Positions 1 to 8,069 of a stretch of DNA of 51,171 bases are shown one piece after another. Position numbers and translations under genes: made by a program. Numbering within the stretch: position 1 is the first letter of the stretch; each line of letters begins with the position of its first letter. The notes below the pieces were generated by a model. It did not search any database. It was not told the DNA's origin and saw nothing but the letters and a program-made list of their open reading frames with translations. Source of the DNA: Clostridiales bacterium (GTDB taxonomy: Bacteria; Bacillota; Clostridia; Christensenellales; Pumilibacteraceae); contig JAFLVD010000012.1 of the NCBI GenBank assembly GCA_022508485.1, positions 9,830 through 61,000 of the forward strand. Direction: 5' to 3'.

Positions 1-37
1 GCTTTACTTCGGCGCAGGTCGCTTCTTGGGTGATATC

Positions 38-76
38 AAAAAAGAACGGAATACCTTTGGTATTCCGTTCTTTTTT
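38..76 (-). terminator. Intrinsic terminator after tRNA-Glu, probably bidirectional
   Basis: A perfect 18-bp inverted repeat (38-55 with 59-76, 3-base loop) has an A-run on one side and a T-run on the other. It begins at the last base of the tRNA CCA end, so it would stop the minus-strand tRNA transcript. It can also stop plus-strand transcription arriving from the left. Bases 1-37 are too few to assign to any gene. Confidence 0.85.
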
Positions 77-150
77 GGCACCACCACCGGGAATCGAACC
101 CGGGTCTTCGGCGTGAGAGGCCAACGTCCTAACCTCTAGACTATAGTGGC
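76..150 (-). tRNA. tRNA-Glu, anticodon CTC
   Basis: The minus strand folds as a 75-base cloverleaf including an encoded CCA. The acceptor stem is GCCACTA against TGGTGGT, with a G-U pair at the first position. The anticodon stem is TTGGC/GCCGA around a CTCTCAC loop, and the T arm is CCGGG-TTCGAAT-CCCGG. Loop positions 34-36 read CTC, which decodes GAG (Glu). A sigma-A type promoter lies just upstream and a terminator follows immediately, so this looks like a single-gene unit. Confidence 0.92.
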
Positions 151-163
151 AAGTTCATTTATG

Positions 164-192
164 ATTATAGCACAGGATAATATTTTTTGCAA
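164..192 (-). promoter_or_regulatory. Promoter of tRNA-Glu
   Basis: On the minus strand TTGCAA (-35, 187-192) and a perfect TATAAT (-10, 164-169) are separated by 17 bases. The -10 box ends 13 bases before the tRNA 5' end. Confidence 0.8.
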
Positions 193-244
193 CCGTTTTT
201 AATGTGTTTTTTATACTAATTGTAAAACGGTATTATTTCATCGA

Positions 245-272
245 AAAAGAGATGCCGTTTGACATCTCTTTT
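245..272 (-). terminator. Intrinsic terminator of tig-clpP-clpX
   Basis: A 10-bp stem (245-254 with 263-272, 8-base loop) is followed on the minus strand by a T-run. It lies 13 bases after the clpX stop codon. It closes the tig-clpP-clpX unit before the tRNA promoter. Confidence 0.8.
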
Positions 273-285
273 ATTGTCTTTTTAT

Positions 286-1581
286 TTATGCCGCTTCTTT
301 TACGACCTGAGGGGGGTCGCCGTTTTCTATCGTGCCGCGAGTAATGATTATCTTTTTAATCGACTTGTCGCTCGGCACTTTGTACATTGTGTCGAGCAGT
401 GCGTTTTCGACAATCGTCCTAAGTCCCCTCGCGCCGGTATGAAGCGAAATCGCTTTATCGGCTATCGCGGAAAGCGCCGCCGCGTCGAATTCGAGCTTTA
501 CTCCGTCGAGGTCGAGAAGCTTAACGTACTGCTTGACGACGGCGTTTTTAGGCTCGGTTAGCACGCGGATAAGGTCCTCGGATTTAAGGTCGTGAAGCGC
601 TACCGTAACGGGCACGCGGCCGACAAGCTCGGGAATAAGCCCGAACTTAATTAAATCCTGAGGCTGGACCTGAGGAAGTAACGAGTCGGGGTCCTTTTTG
701 TCGCTTCTCACCGCGCCGCCGAAACCGATTTTGGTTTTACCCAGTCTGTCGCTTACTATCTTATCGAGGCCTACGAACGCGCCGCCCAGAATAAACAGAA
801 TGTTGGTCGTATCCATGTGGATAAATTCCTGCTGGGGGTGCTTTCTGCCGCCGTTGGGCGGAATTGCGGACACGGTGCTCTCTATAATCTTTAACAGCGA
901 TTGCTGAACGCCCTCGCCCGACACGTCGCGAGTTATGGACACGTTTTCGCTTTTCCTCGCGATTTTATCAACCTCGTCGATATAAATAATGCCGCGCTCT
1001 GCGCTTGCTATATCGTAATCGGCGTTTTTAATAAGGCGAAGCAGTATGTTTTCGACGTCCTCGCCGACGTAGCCGGCTTCGGTAAGAGTGGTCGCGTCGA
1101 CCATTGCAAACGGCACCTTCAGTATCTTGGAAAGCGTTTGAGCGAGCAAGGTTTTGCCGCAGCCCGACGGGCCGAACATTAAAATATTGCTCTTGTTAAG
1201 CTCAACCTCGGCGTCCGTTCCGCGCTCGGAAATGGTACGCTCGTCGTCGGCGCCCTTTTTGGGCTTAACGGCGTTTTTAAGGTTGTAGTTAACGCGCTTA
1301 TAGTGATTGTACACGGCGACGGAAAGAACTCGTTTCGCTTCGTCCTGACCGATAATATACTTATCGAGTTCCTCTTTCATCTGCTCGGGCGGAAGAAGCG
1401 CGACGCTGTCGGAGACAGGCTCTACGCGTTCTTCGAGCTGGTGGCGGCAAATTTCCACGCAATCGTCGCAAATATACACCCCGTCGCCGGGCGCGGCGAT
1501 GAGGTGTTCTACTTTGGATTCCGTCTTGCCGCAAAACGAGCAACGCGGTTCACTGTAAGAAGTACCGTTCTTTTTTGTCAT
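286..1581 (-). CDS. clpX: ATP-dependent Clp protease ATP-binding subunit ClpX
   Basis: AAA+ unfoldase that recognises substrates and threads them into ClpP in the cytoplasm. It has 431 residues, the usual length. The N-terminal zinc-binding domain has Cys14, Cys17, Cys38 and Cys41. Walker A is GPSGCGKT (137-144) and Walker B is [10 protein letters not shown] (198-207). The pore loop GYVGED is at 170-175, the RKH loop at 246-248 and the ClpP-docking IGF tripeptide at 285-287. The start ATG follows CGGAG. It is the last gene of tig-clpP-clpX, 29 bases after clpP, with a terminator behind it. All key residues are present, so this should be a working unfoldase. The ClpP partner is encoded next door. 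Confidence 0.97.
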   Translation of the reverse strand: MTKKNGTSYSEPRCSFCGKTESKVEHLIAAPGDGVYICDDCVEICRHQLEERVEPVSDSVALLPPEQMKEELDKYIIGQDEAKRVLSVAVYNHYKRVNYNLKNAVKPKKGADDERTISERGTDAEVELNKSNILMFGPSGCGKTLLAQTLSKILKVPFAMVDATTLTEAGYVGEDVENILLRLIKNADYDIASAERGIIYIDEVDKIARKSENVSITRDVSGEGVQQSLLKIIESTVSAIPPNGGRKHPQQEFIHMDTTNILFILGGAFVGLDKIVSDRLGKTKIGFGGAVRSDKKDPDSLLPQVQPQDLIKFGLIPELVGRVPVTVALHDLKSEDLIRVLTEPKNAVVKQYVKLLDLDGVKLEFDAAALSAIADKAISLHTGARGLRTIVENALLDTMYKVPSDKSIKKIIITRGTIENGDPPQVVKEAA

Positions 1582-1610
1582 TTAATACTAACTCCGAAAT
1601 AAATAGCTTA

Positions 1611-2219
1611 CTAATTGCGTTTTTCGACGATTCCGTCGATAATGCCGTACGCCTTTGCTTCCTCCGCAAACATGTAGTAGTCGCGGTCGACGTCCTTTTC
1701 GATTTTTTCGAGCGGCTGATTGCAGTTTTTTGCAAGAATGGCGTTCATGCGCGCTTTTACCCTAAGAATGTGCTTGGCGGTAATCTCGATATCGCTCGCC
1801 TGACCCTGCGCGCCGCCCAAAGGCTGATGTATCATTATCTCGCTGTTGGGAAGAGCAAAACGCTTGCCCTTAGCGCCGCTCGATAAAAGGAACGCGCCCA
1901 TAGACGCCGCCATACCCACGCAGATGGTTTCCACGTCGCACTTGATGTAGTTCATGGTGTCGTAAATCGCCATGCCGGCCGTAACCGATCCACCCGGGCT
2001 GTTAATATAAAGCGATATGTCTTTGTCGTCGCCCTTGCTTTCGAGATACATTAACTGCGCGACGACAAGGTCGGCGGTAACGTCCGAGATTTCGCCGGTG
2101 AGGAAGACGACGCGGTCCTCGAGCAGCCTCGAAAAAATATCGTAGGAACGCTCGCCGCGGTTGGTCTGTTCGACGACCATAGGTACAAGATCGTTTAAAA
2201 TGATATCACGTTTGCTCAT
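1611..2219 (-). CDS. clpP: ATP-dependent Clp protease proteolytic subunit ClpP
   Basis: Serine peptidase that forms the tetradecameric barrel degrading ClpX-fed proteins. It has 202 residues. The catalytic triad is visible: Ser106 in GMAASMGAF, His131 in MIHQPLGG and Asp180 in DVDRDYYM. The N-terminal LVPMVVEQT segment with [13 protein letters not shown] is the standard mature start region, so a short propeptide of about 12 residues precedes it. The ATG is preceded by AAGGAAG at 8 bases. It lies 26 bases after tig and 29 bases before clpX and shares the promoter upstream of tig. Confidence 0.97.
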   Translation of the reverse strand: MSKRDIILNDLVPMVVEQTNRGERSYDIFSRLLEDRVVFLTGEISDVTADLVVAQLMYLESKGDDKDISLYINSPGGSVTAGMAIYDTMNYIKCDVETICVGMAASMGAFLLSSGAKGKRFALPNSEIMIHQPLGGAQGQASDIEITAKHILRVKARMNAILAKNCNQPLEKIEKDVDRDYYMFAEEAKAYGIIDGIVEKRN

Positions 2220-2245
2220 TTTTTAATCTTCCTTATGTTTATATT

Positions 2246-3664
2246 TTATTCGGCTTTATCTGTGGACTTAGCCTTTTTTGCCGCAGGTTTTTTCGCGGAT
2301 TTTTCCTTTGTCTCGCCCTCCGCTTTTTCCGTCGACTTTTTGGCGGCGGACTTTTTGGCAGGGGCTTCCTTCTTTTCCTCGTCCAGAACGAACTCGTTGT
2401 TAGCCAAGAGAAGATCGAAGAACTTTTCGGAAAGCACGTCGTTTTTGACGTACTCGACGGCGGTGCCGCCGTGCTCTTTCGCTTCCGCCTCGCACTCGCG
2501 CGCAAGCGCCGGATCGCTGTCGAGCTTGGCCTGAGCTTCCTCATCGGTAACCTCGATTTTTTCCGCCTCGATTATAGCGCGCATTACGAGCCGCATTTTA
2601 ATCGTCTTAGCGGCGTTTTCACGACGTTCCGACTTGAACTGCTCGACGGACGAATTGTTGTATTTAAGGTAGTCCTCGGCGTTCATGCCGTAGTGGGAAA
2701 GCTGATGCTCGAGCTCGTGGTACATTCTGTCCACTTCCATATTGACGAGCTTGTCGGGAATGTCGCACTCCGCCTTGTCGGTGATGGCGTTCATGGCGGC
2801 GTCGATTCTCTCGTTGCGCGTGCGGCGCTCTGCCATTTTTTCGAGGTCGGCTTTTAATCCCTTCTTGTACTCGTCCACCGTTTCGTACTTGGTGTGGTCC
2901 TTTACGAACTCGTCGTCAAGCGCGGGAACTTCCTCGTAGCGCACTTCGTGAACAACTACGTGGAAAACGGCGTCCTTGCCTTTTAATTCCTCGGCGTGGT
3001 ACTCGTCGGGGAACTTAACCTTGACGTCGCGCTCTTCGCCCTCTTTAACGCCGACAAGTCCGTCCTCGAAGCCGGGGATAAACGTATTGCTGCCGAGTTT
3101 AAGATCGTAGCCTTCCGCCTTGCCGCCGTCGAACGCAACGCCGTCCACCGTGCCGAGATAGTCGATTGTAACGGTGTCGCCGAGCTGCGCTTCGCGCTCA
3201 GCCTTAACAAGCCTCGAAGCGTGTTTAAGGTCGTCGTTTATACGCGCTTGAACGTCGTCGTCGCTTACATTATACTCAATCTTGGGAAGTTTAATACCTT
3301 TATAATCGCCGAGCTTTACTTCGGGATAGAGCGACACCTTTATGGAAAACGCAAAAGCTTCGCCCTCTTCCGCCTTTTCGAAAGAAACCTCGGGCTGGCC
3401 GTAGGTGTTAAGCTCGGGATGAGCGCTCATCTGCTCAACGTAGGTGCGCTCGATGCACTCGTCTACCGCGGCGTCAAAGAACACGCCCGGGCCGTAATGC
3501 ATCTCTATCATGCGGCGCGGCGCCTTGCCGGGACGGAATCCGGGGATTTTATACTTCTTTTTCGTGCGGTTATACGCCGCGTCCAGCTCGACGTTCCACT
3601 CGTCTTGATTGAGCGAGCAAACAAAAACCGCTTCTTGGTCTTTCTTCTCAAATGTAACTTTCAT
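2246..3664 (-). CDS. tig: Trigger factor (ribosome-associated chaperone / prolyl isomerase) with a Lys-Ala-rich tail
   Basis: It binds the ribosome exit tunnel and assists folding of nascent chains. The start was set at the ATG at 3664, which has GGAGG six bases upstream and restores the usual N-terminus (MKVTFEKKDQ), giving 472 residues. The ribosome-binding domain carries GFRPGKAPR (42-50). The FKBP-type isomerase domain spans about 160-242, and the chaperone arms run to about 429. About 43 extra residues follow, made almost only of Lys, Ala, Glu, Ser and Thr (PAKK, SAAKK, PAAKK motifs). The usual family length is about 430, so this tail is an addition. It is the first gene of tig-clpP-clpX behind a consensus promoter. 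Confidence 0.96.
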   Translation of the reverse strand: MKVTFEKKDQEAVFVCSLNQDEWNVELDAAYNRTKKKYKIPGFRPGKAPRRMIEMHYGPGVFFDAAVDECIERTYVEQMSAHPELNTYGQPEVSFEKAEEGEAFAFSIKVSLYPEVKLGDYKGIKLPKIEYNVSDDDVQARINDDLKHASRLVKAEREAQLGDTVTIDYLGTVDGVAFDGGKAEGYDLKLGSNTFIPGFEDGLVGVKEGEERDVKVKFPDEYHAEELKGKDAVFHVVVHEVRYEEVPALDDEFVKDHTKYETVDEYKKGLKADLEKMAERRTRNERIDAAMNAITDKAECDIPDKLVNMEVDRMYHELEHQLSHYGMNAEDYLKYNNSSVEQFKSERRENAAKTIKMRLVMRAIIEAEKIEVTDEEAQAKLDSDPALARECEAEAKEHGGTAVEYVKNDVLSEKFFDLLLANNEFVLDEEKKEAPAKKSAAKKSTEKAEGETKEKSAKKPAAKKAKSTDKAE

Positions 3665-3695
3665 AAATTCCTCCGAAATAATTGCATACTCGGTT

Positions 3696-3724
3696 ATTTT
3701 ATCACGATAGCGTTTTATTGTCAA
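3696..3724 (-). promoter_or_regulatory. Promoter of tig-clpP-clpX
   Basis: On the minus strand a perfect TTGACA (3719-3724), a 17-base spacer and TAAAAT (3696-3701) preceded by TGA (extended -10). It lies 32 bases before the tig ATG. Together with the divergent rqcH promoter it fills the 187-base gap. Confidence 0.85.
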
Positions 3725-3771
3725 TCTTTTATAAGCTCTTAACAAATCTTTTGTTTATCCGCTCTTCCCCG

Positions 3772-3800
3772 TTTACTTTTACTGTTTTGTGTGATATAAT
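3772..3800 (+). promoter_or_regulatory. Promoter of rqcH
   Basis: TTTACT (3772-3777), a 17-base spacer and a perfect TATAAT (3795-3800) with an extended TGA just upstream. The rqcH GTG start is 51 bases downstream. Confidence 0.75.
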
Positions 3801-3851
3801 ATGTTATCTATATCATAAGTTGAAAAGCAAAATAATTAAAAGGATCAATCT

Positions 3852-5534
3852 GTGATTGTGCCGAAGGACGCGCTTACAATTTACCGCAGCGCCGAAGAAC
3901 TCGAATTTCTTTGCGGCGGACGAATAGACAAGGTAACGATGCCGGATAAGGACACGCTTATCCTGCTTTTTCACACGTCTTCTTTCGGCAACCACAGACT
4001 GCTGTTATCGTGCAACCCGTCGCTGCCGCGCGTTCACATTACTACGTACCAGTACAAAAACCCGGATACGGCTTCGGGCACGCTCATGTATTTCAGGAAG
4101 CGGCTTTCGGGCGCGGTGCTTACCAAAATAGAACGCGACCGCGAGGAACGCATAATCACCTTTTACTTTTCGGCGCTCAGCGAGCTTAAAGAACGCGTCG
4201 AGTACACGCTGTACGCCGAGCTTACCGGTAAGGCGGCAAATATCGTATTTACGGAAAACGGTATAATAGGCAACTGCCTGCGCCGCGTTGCCGCCGAAGC
4301 GCCCGGCAAACGTGCCGTTTTAATCGGTCTTAAATACTCTCTTCCGAACGCTACGGGCAGAGTCGGCATATCGCACAGCGAGGATCTTATTGCCGCCGCA
4401 GGCGCGTTTACGGGCCTCAGCGCGCGCGCCGCGGTAAATAAATGCGTCGCCGGTCTTGCGCCGATTACGGTAGACGAACTGTTTAACAGTCTCGGTATAG
4501 ACGACGCTACGCCGCCCTCGACCGAGGTCGTAAACAGGTTTATCGAAGCCGCGGAAGACCTATACGCCGGCGAAAAAAATCCGTGCGTTACATTTGACGA
4601 GAGCGGAAAGCCGATAGACTTTTTCATTAAACCGTACAAAACCTGCGGCGGAGAACTGCGCTGCTATCCCAGCGTAAATGCGGCTATGGATGCGTACTAT
4701 TCGGCGCTGTTTTCGGCGTCCGACTTTGCGGCGTACATAAAGCCTTTAAAAGCCGCGGTAAAGTCCGCGGTAACCAAAAACAAAAAACGGCTCGCGGAAG
4801 CGACCGTTAAGCTTGGAGAGTCGGAAAAGTGCGAAACAGATAGGCTTTGCGGCGAGCTTATAACCGCTAACATCTACCGCATTAAACGCGGCGACAAGCT
4901 TGTTACCGTCGAAAACTACTACGACGAAAACAAGCCGATTACGATACCGCTCGACGAGACCAAAACTCCGCAGGCAAACGCGGCGGCGTACTTTAAGTCG
5001 TATTCCAAAAAGAAAAAAGCGGCGGTGTACGCGCAGTCTGCGATAGACGCGGCAAATTCCGCCCTGTTCACCCTCGAAGCGATTTCGACCGAGCTTGAGC
5101 TTTGCACCGAAAAACGCGAGCTTGACGAGGTGAAGGACGAGCTTATCTCGCTCGGGCTAATGCACCCCGATACCAAAAAGAAGAAAAAGGAAAAACCCGT
5201 CCCGTCCGAGCCGTACAAATTCGACGTCGAGGGCGCCGTTCTTCTTGTCGGCAAAAACCACGTTCAAAACGACATGATAACTCACCGCGCGCTGCGTACC
5301 GAGATATGGCTGCACGTAAAGGACGCACACGGCTGCCACGCTGTGCTTAAAACCGAAAACCCCACCGACTCGCAAATAGTCCGCGCGGCGGAAATCGCCG
5401 CCTACTATTCGAGCGCAAGGTCGTCATCACACGTTCCGGTCGACTACACTCAAATTAAATTCGTCTATCCGCACGGCGGCGGAAGAGTTGACTACAAAAA
5501 CTACAAAACCGTTTTCGTAACGCCCAAAGCATAA
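3852..5534 (+). CDS. rqcH: RqcH / NFACT-family ribosome quality control protein
   Basis: Bacterial Rqc2 homologue. In the family it binds stalled 50S-nascent-chain complexes, recruits tRNA-Ala and adds a C-terminal alanine tail that marks the chain for proteolysis. It has 560 residues, close to the Bacillus protein. The NFACT-N domain includes CGGRIDK near residue 22 and an Asp96-Arg97 pair at the position of the DR motif needed for Ala tailing. A helical/coiled-coil middle follows. The NFACT-R domain fills the last ~105 residues (GKNHVQND, EIWLHVKD, SSSHVPVDYTQ). The start is GTG at 3852 with AAGGA seven bases upstream, matching the family N-terminus. It has its own promoter and terminator and is divergent from tig-clpP-clpX. 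Confidence 0.93.
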   Translation: MIVPKDALTIYRSAEELEFLCGGRIDKVTMPDKDTLILLFHTSSFGNHRLLLSCNPSLPRVHITTYQYKNPDTASGTLMYFRKRLSGAVLTKIERDREERIITFYFSALSELKERVEYTLYAELTGKAANIVFTENGIIGNCLRRVAAEAPGKRAVLIGLKYSLPNATGRVGISHSEDLIAAAGAFTGLSARAAVNKCVAGLAPITVDELFNSLGIDDATPPSTEVVNRFIEAAEDLYAGEKNPCVTFDESGKPIDFFIKPYKTCGGELRCYPSVNAAMDAYYSALFSASDFAAYIKPLKAAVKSAVTKNKKRLAEATVKLGESEKCETDRLCGELITANIYRIKRGDKLVTVENYYDENKPITIPLDETKTPQANAAAYFKSYSKKKKAAVYAQSAIDAANSALFTLEAISTELELCTEKRELDEVKDELISLGLMHPDTKKKKKEKPVPSEPYKFDVEGAVLLVGKNHVQNDMITHRALRTEIWLHVKDAHGCHAVLKTENPTDSQIVRAAEIAAYYSSARSSSHVPVDYTQIKFVYPHGGGRVDYKNYKTVFVTPKA

Positions 5535-5563
5535 AAAACCGCTTTACTTAAAAGCGGTTTTTT
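5535..5563 (+). terminator. Intrinsic terminator of rqcH, usable from both sides
   Basis: An 11-bp stem (5535-5545 with 5551-5561, 5-base loop) directly follows the rqcH TAA and ends in a T-run. The other strand also ends in T6, so it could stop minus-strand transcripts from the TraX-family gene. Bases 5564-5692 hold nothing else I can identify. Confidence 0.85.
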
Positions 5564-5692
5564 ATATCGTCTGCTACCCTCTTTAATCGTATAATTAAAC
5601 CGCTCGTAATAACCCGATAAGCCGCACAGCTATAAATCAGCTATACCGAACGATTGTGAGATAAATTGAAACTTATATCATTTAGAACAAAA

Positions 5693-6475
5693 TCAAAAAA
5701 AAGGAAAAACGCCGAAATATAACAAGAGCCCTATAACAGTCAAATGTAACGGATAGTATATATAAAAAACCCATTTCAAAAACTTGTTTATCTTTGCAAA
5801 TTTTCCACGCTGTCCGTTATATAACAGCAGTATAGGTATCGCAAGGCAAACGGCAAGCTGTAAAACTCCGTAAATTTTATCTAATGCAAAAAAGTAAACG
5901 ATACCGTATACTAATACCCAAGTCATTAAACCGAGCATTTGTTTTGCAAAACGCCCTCGGTTTAGCCAAAAAGTCAGTATCACCAGAGGCGCAATACAAC
6001 TCCAATCGGCGGGGAATGAAATTGCAAGAATTAAAAACGTCAGTAAAATTTTTATCGGCATTTTTAATTTTGAGTCATATACCTTTATTAAAACCAAACC
6101 CCAAGCAAAGCCCCACAGAACTCCCGTTTGATTAAAAGGCGAACCGTGCGCAAACGGAAGAAACGACCAAGCGTCTATATAGCTGAACGAACAAAACACA
6201 TACGGAAAATGCGAAATAACGGCAAATAGAAACATTCTGCCTATATACTTTTTCAAATTTTTCGTGTAGTGGTACCCTTCCGCAATAAAATAGCACATAA
6301 TCGGGCAAGTCAATCGTCCTATTATGTGGAATATCAAAGCAATCGGGTTGGTGGAAAACCCCGACCAAATTGCCCAAGCCAAGTGGTCTAACGTCATTGC
6401 GATTATAGCTATAATCTTCAATACATTTGAATTCAGTTTTTTATATTCTGCCTTTATTATAGCTTCTGTGTCCAT
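5693..6475 (-). CDS. TraX-family multi-pass membrane protein
   Basis: A 260-residue hydrophobic protein matching the TraX family. The F-plasmid member acetylates pilin; chromosomal members in Firmicutes have no firm role. Family features seen are an N-terminal LKIIAIIAMTLDHLAW, then GRLTCPIMCYFIAEGYHYTKN near residues 53-73, followed by about six further membrane segments. A clear AGGAG lies 15 bases before the ATG, which is too far. An in-frame ATT closer to it is a possible rare start, so the N-terminus is uncertain by about four residues. The gene is visibly richer in A and T than its neighbours, hinting at separate ancestry. It lies 112 bases after the RNA methyltransferase gene and is convergent with rqcH. 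Confidence 0.8.
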   Translation of the reverse strand: MDTEAIIKAEYKKLNSNVLKIIAIIAMTLDHLAWAIWSGFSTNPIALIFHIIGRLTCPIMCYFIAEGYHYTKNLKKYIGRMFLFAVISHFPYVFCSFSYIDAWSFLPFAHGSPFNQTGVLWGFAWGLVLIKVYDSKLKMPIKILLTFLILAISFPADWSCIAPLVILTFWLNRGRFAKQMLGLMTWVLVYGIVYFFALDKIYGVLQLAVCLAIPILLLYNGQRGKFAKINKFLKWVFYIYYPLHLTVIGLLLYFGVFPFF

Positions 6476-6587
6476 TGTGAAAATACATTTCTCCTATCGG
6501 CTTAAAATGTTAGAAATTATAAATTACTGTTTATCGTTCAATTATTATAAGATATAAAAAAAGCCGCCGCTTCCGCGCGCCGCAATA

Positions 6588-7286
6588 TTACGACGAATAC
6601 AGCTTATACAGCGCAACCGCCGCCGCGACCGAAAGGTTTAGGCTGTCCACCTTGTCGGACTGTTCTATCCTAACCGCGCCGTATTTTTTAAATCTTTCGG
6701 GTAATCCCGTCGCCTCGTTGCCGAACGTGAGCGAGTATTTTTTGCTGCCCGAAAACTCGGCATTTTTAAACGGCGATCCGCACAGCATAAACGGCACGAC
6801 TTCCCTGCCCGGAAACTCGCTTAAATAGTCGTCGAAGCTGTCGTAGCATTTAAACCCGATATTAAAAATCGCGCCCATGCTCGCGCGCACGGTCTTAGGG
6901 TCGAACGGGTCGGCCGCAGGACGGATAATAACGAGGTCGGCACAGTCGAATGCCGCCACCTCTCTCATTATCGTGCCGAGGTTGCCGCAATCGGACGGAT
7001 TTACGAGCACGACGTGATGTCTTTCGCCGCTTATCTTTTGCTCGAACTTATCGAAAACGCCTATAACGAAACAGTTTTCCTTAGGGCTTAATATATTAAA
7101 CGCCTTGTCGCTTTCTATTATCTCGACGCCCAATCTTTCGGCAAGCTCGATTGCTTTGCCGTCCGACGCTTTTTTGGAAACGTAAACGCACCTTGCCGCG
7201 TCCGGCTTGTTTTTTAGAAGCTCGACGACGAGCGCGCCGCCGAGCGCATACGAATATGTATCGTCCTTTTTGTATTTTTTAACCAT
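6588..7286 (-). CDS. TrmH/SpoU-family RNA 2'-O-methyltransferase
   Basis: A 232-residue SPOUT-class enzyme expected to methylate a ribose 2'-OH in rRNA or tRNA using S-adenosylmethionine. The three knot motifs are visible: NPSDCGNLGTIMR, then LTFGNEATGLP, then SLNLSVAAAVALY close to the C-terminus. The N-terminal part resembles the substrate-binding domain of RlmB-like proteins but begins with a short basic stretch. The RNA target cannot be told from sequence alone. The ribosome-binding site before the ATG is weak. No clear terminator follows; the TraX-family gene is 112 bases further on. Confidence 0.88.
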   Translation of the reverse strand: MVKKYKKDDTYSYALGGALVVELLKNKPDAARCVYVSKKASDGKAIELAERLGVEIIESDKAFNILSPKENCFVIGVFDKFEQKISGERHHVVLVNPSDCGNLGTIMREVAAFDCADLVIIRPAADPFDPKTVRASMGAIFNIGFKCYDSFDDYLSEFPGREVVPFMLCGSPFKNAEFSGSKKYSLTFGNEATGLPERFKKYGAVRIEQSDKVDSLNLSVAAAVALYKLYSS

Positions 7287-7332
7287 TATAAACCGAAACG
7301 CCTATATTGTCTGTCGAAAAAATCCGCGCATA

Positions 7333-7359
7333 ATAAAACCGCGCAAGAGCTTTGCGCGG
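7333..7359 (-). terminator. Intrinsic terminator ending the yggS-pyrE operon
   Basis: An 8-bp GC-rich stem (7339-7346 with 7352-7359, 5-base loop) is followed on the minus strand by TTTTATTAT. It comes 7 bases after the last small membrane-protein gene. Confidence 0.8.
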
Positions 7360-7366
7360 CCACGAA

Positions 7367-7687
7367 TCAACCCAATACCGTCCAGAGCAGACCGAACAGA
7401 GAAAGAGCGAAAAGAACGCCCATAATTGCAACGTTTATAAGCGCGTTTTTAAACGCCGGGTCGCGGTGATTCTTTGTCGTAACGAGTATCTTTACGCAAA
7501 GCGCTACCGACGCGAGCGCGCCGACGCAGTAGCAAATAAATCCGGCAAGCAGTACCGCCTCGTTCGTGCAAAGTCCGACGATAAGAAGGACAAAGCCGAC
7601 AAGCATAACCATGTCGCAGGTTTGTTTCAGTCCGAACGGCGTAAAGTACCGAACGATTATATTCTTTTTCTTTTTTGTGCGTTCCAT
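7367..7687 (-). CDS. Small membrane protein, unknown (106 aa)
   Basis: I do not recognise this protein. A basic N-terminus (MERTKKKK) is followed by three predicted membrane helices, roughly at residues 26-42, 46-68 and 82-105. A short basic loop lies between the second and third. The ATG has GGAAG seven bases upstream. It is the last gene of the long pyr operon, 22 bases after another three-helix protein of about the same size, and the operon terminator follows. The pairing suggests a two-part membrane complex. Transport is only a guess from position. Confidence 0.75.
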   Translation of the reverse strand: MERTKKKKNIIVRYFTPFGLKQTCDMVMLVGFVLLIVGLCTNEAVLLAGFICYCVGALASVALCVKILVTTKNHRDPAFKNALINVAIMGVLFALSLFGLLWTVLG

Positions 7688-7709
7688 ATTAACTTCCGAT
7701 TAATGTATT

Positions 7710-8024
7710 TTAGAGAAACCAAAGGATTCTGAACACGAGGCCTACAACAATAAGCACTACGAATATTACCCAAAGCACTTTCCAAAGCGTGTTCTTGTAC
7801 TTAGCCACCTGCCAGGACATAGACACGGGAATGAACATTCCTATGGCGAAGCAAATGTTTTGAACCCAGCTTGCCATTGCGCTTGCCCAACCGGCGTCCT
7901 TAAAAACATAGTTAAGTATTGCCGCGACGCTGAGCGCTACTCCGATTACTACTACCAGCCAGAACGCCAGCTTAAACTGCCACGTCTTTGCCGAATAGGT
8001 GTGATGAATAGGTTTTTTAGACAT
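7710..8024 (-). CDS. Small membrane protein, unknown (104 aa)
   Basis: I do not recognise this protein. It has a polar N-terminus with KKPIHHTY, then three hydrophobic segments at about residues 18-40, 50-70 and 82-103. The ATG has AGAGGT six bases upstream, a good ribosome-binding site. It lies 45 bases after pyrE and 22 bases before the second small membrane protein, inside the same transcription unit. Aromatic residues cluster near the membrane borders, as in real membrane proteins. I see no signal peptide or catalytic motif. Confidence 0.75.
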   Translation of the reverse strand: MSKKPIHHTYSAKTWQFKLAFWLVVVIGVALSVAAILNYVFKDAGWASAMASWVQNICFAIGMFIPVSMSWQVAKYKNTLWKVLWVIFVVLIVVGLVFRILWFL

Positions 8025-8069
8025 ATTATTACCTCTTTAAGGTTTTATATTCTCAAAGCGACCGCCAAA

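Noticed and set aside
1-37. End of a gene at the left edge
   Set aside because: All frames are too short to tell coding from noncoding before the terminator.
192-231. Inverted repeat upstream of the tRNA-Glu promoter
   Set aside because: The arms are 8 bases with a 24-base A/T-rich loop and no clear role; chance in A/T-rich DNA is likely.
6555-6590. Possible terminator after the SpoU-family methyltransferase
   Set aside because: A T-run follows GC-rich sequence, but the arms do not pair into a proper stem.
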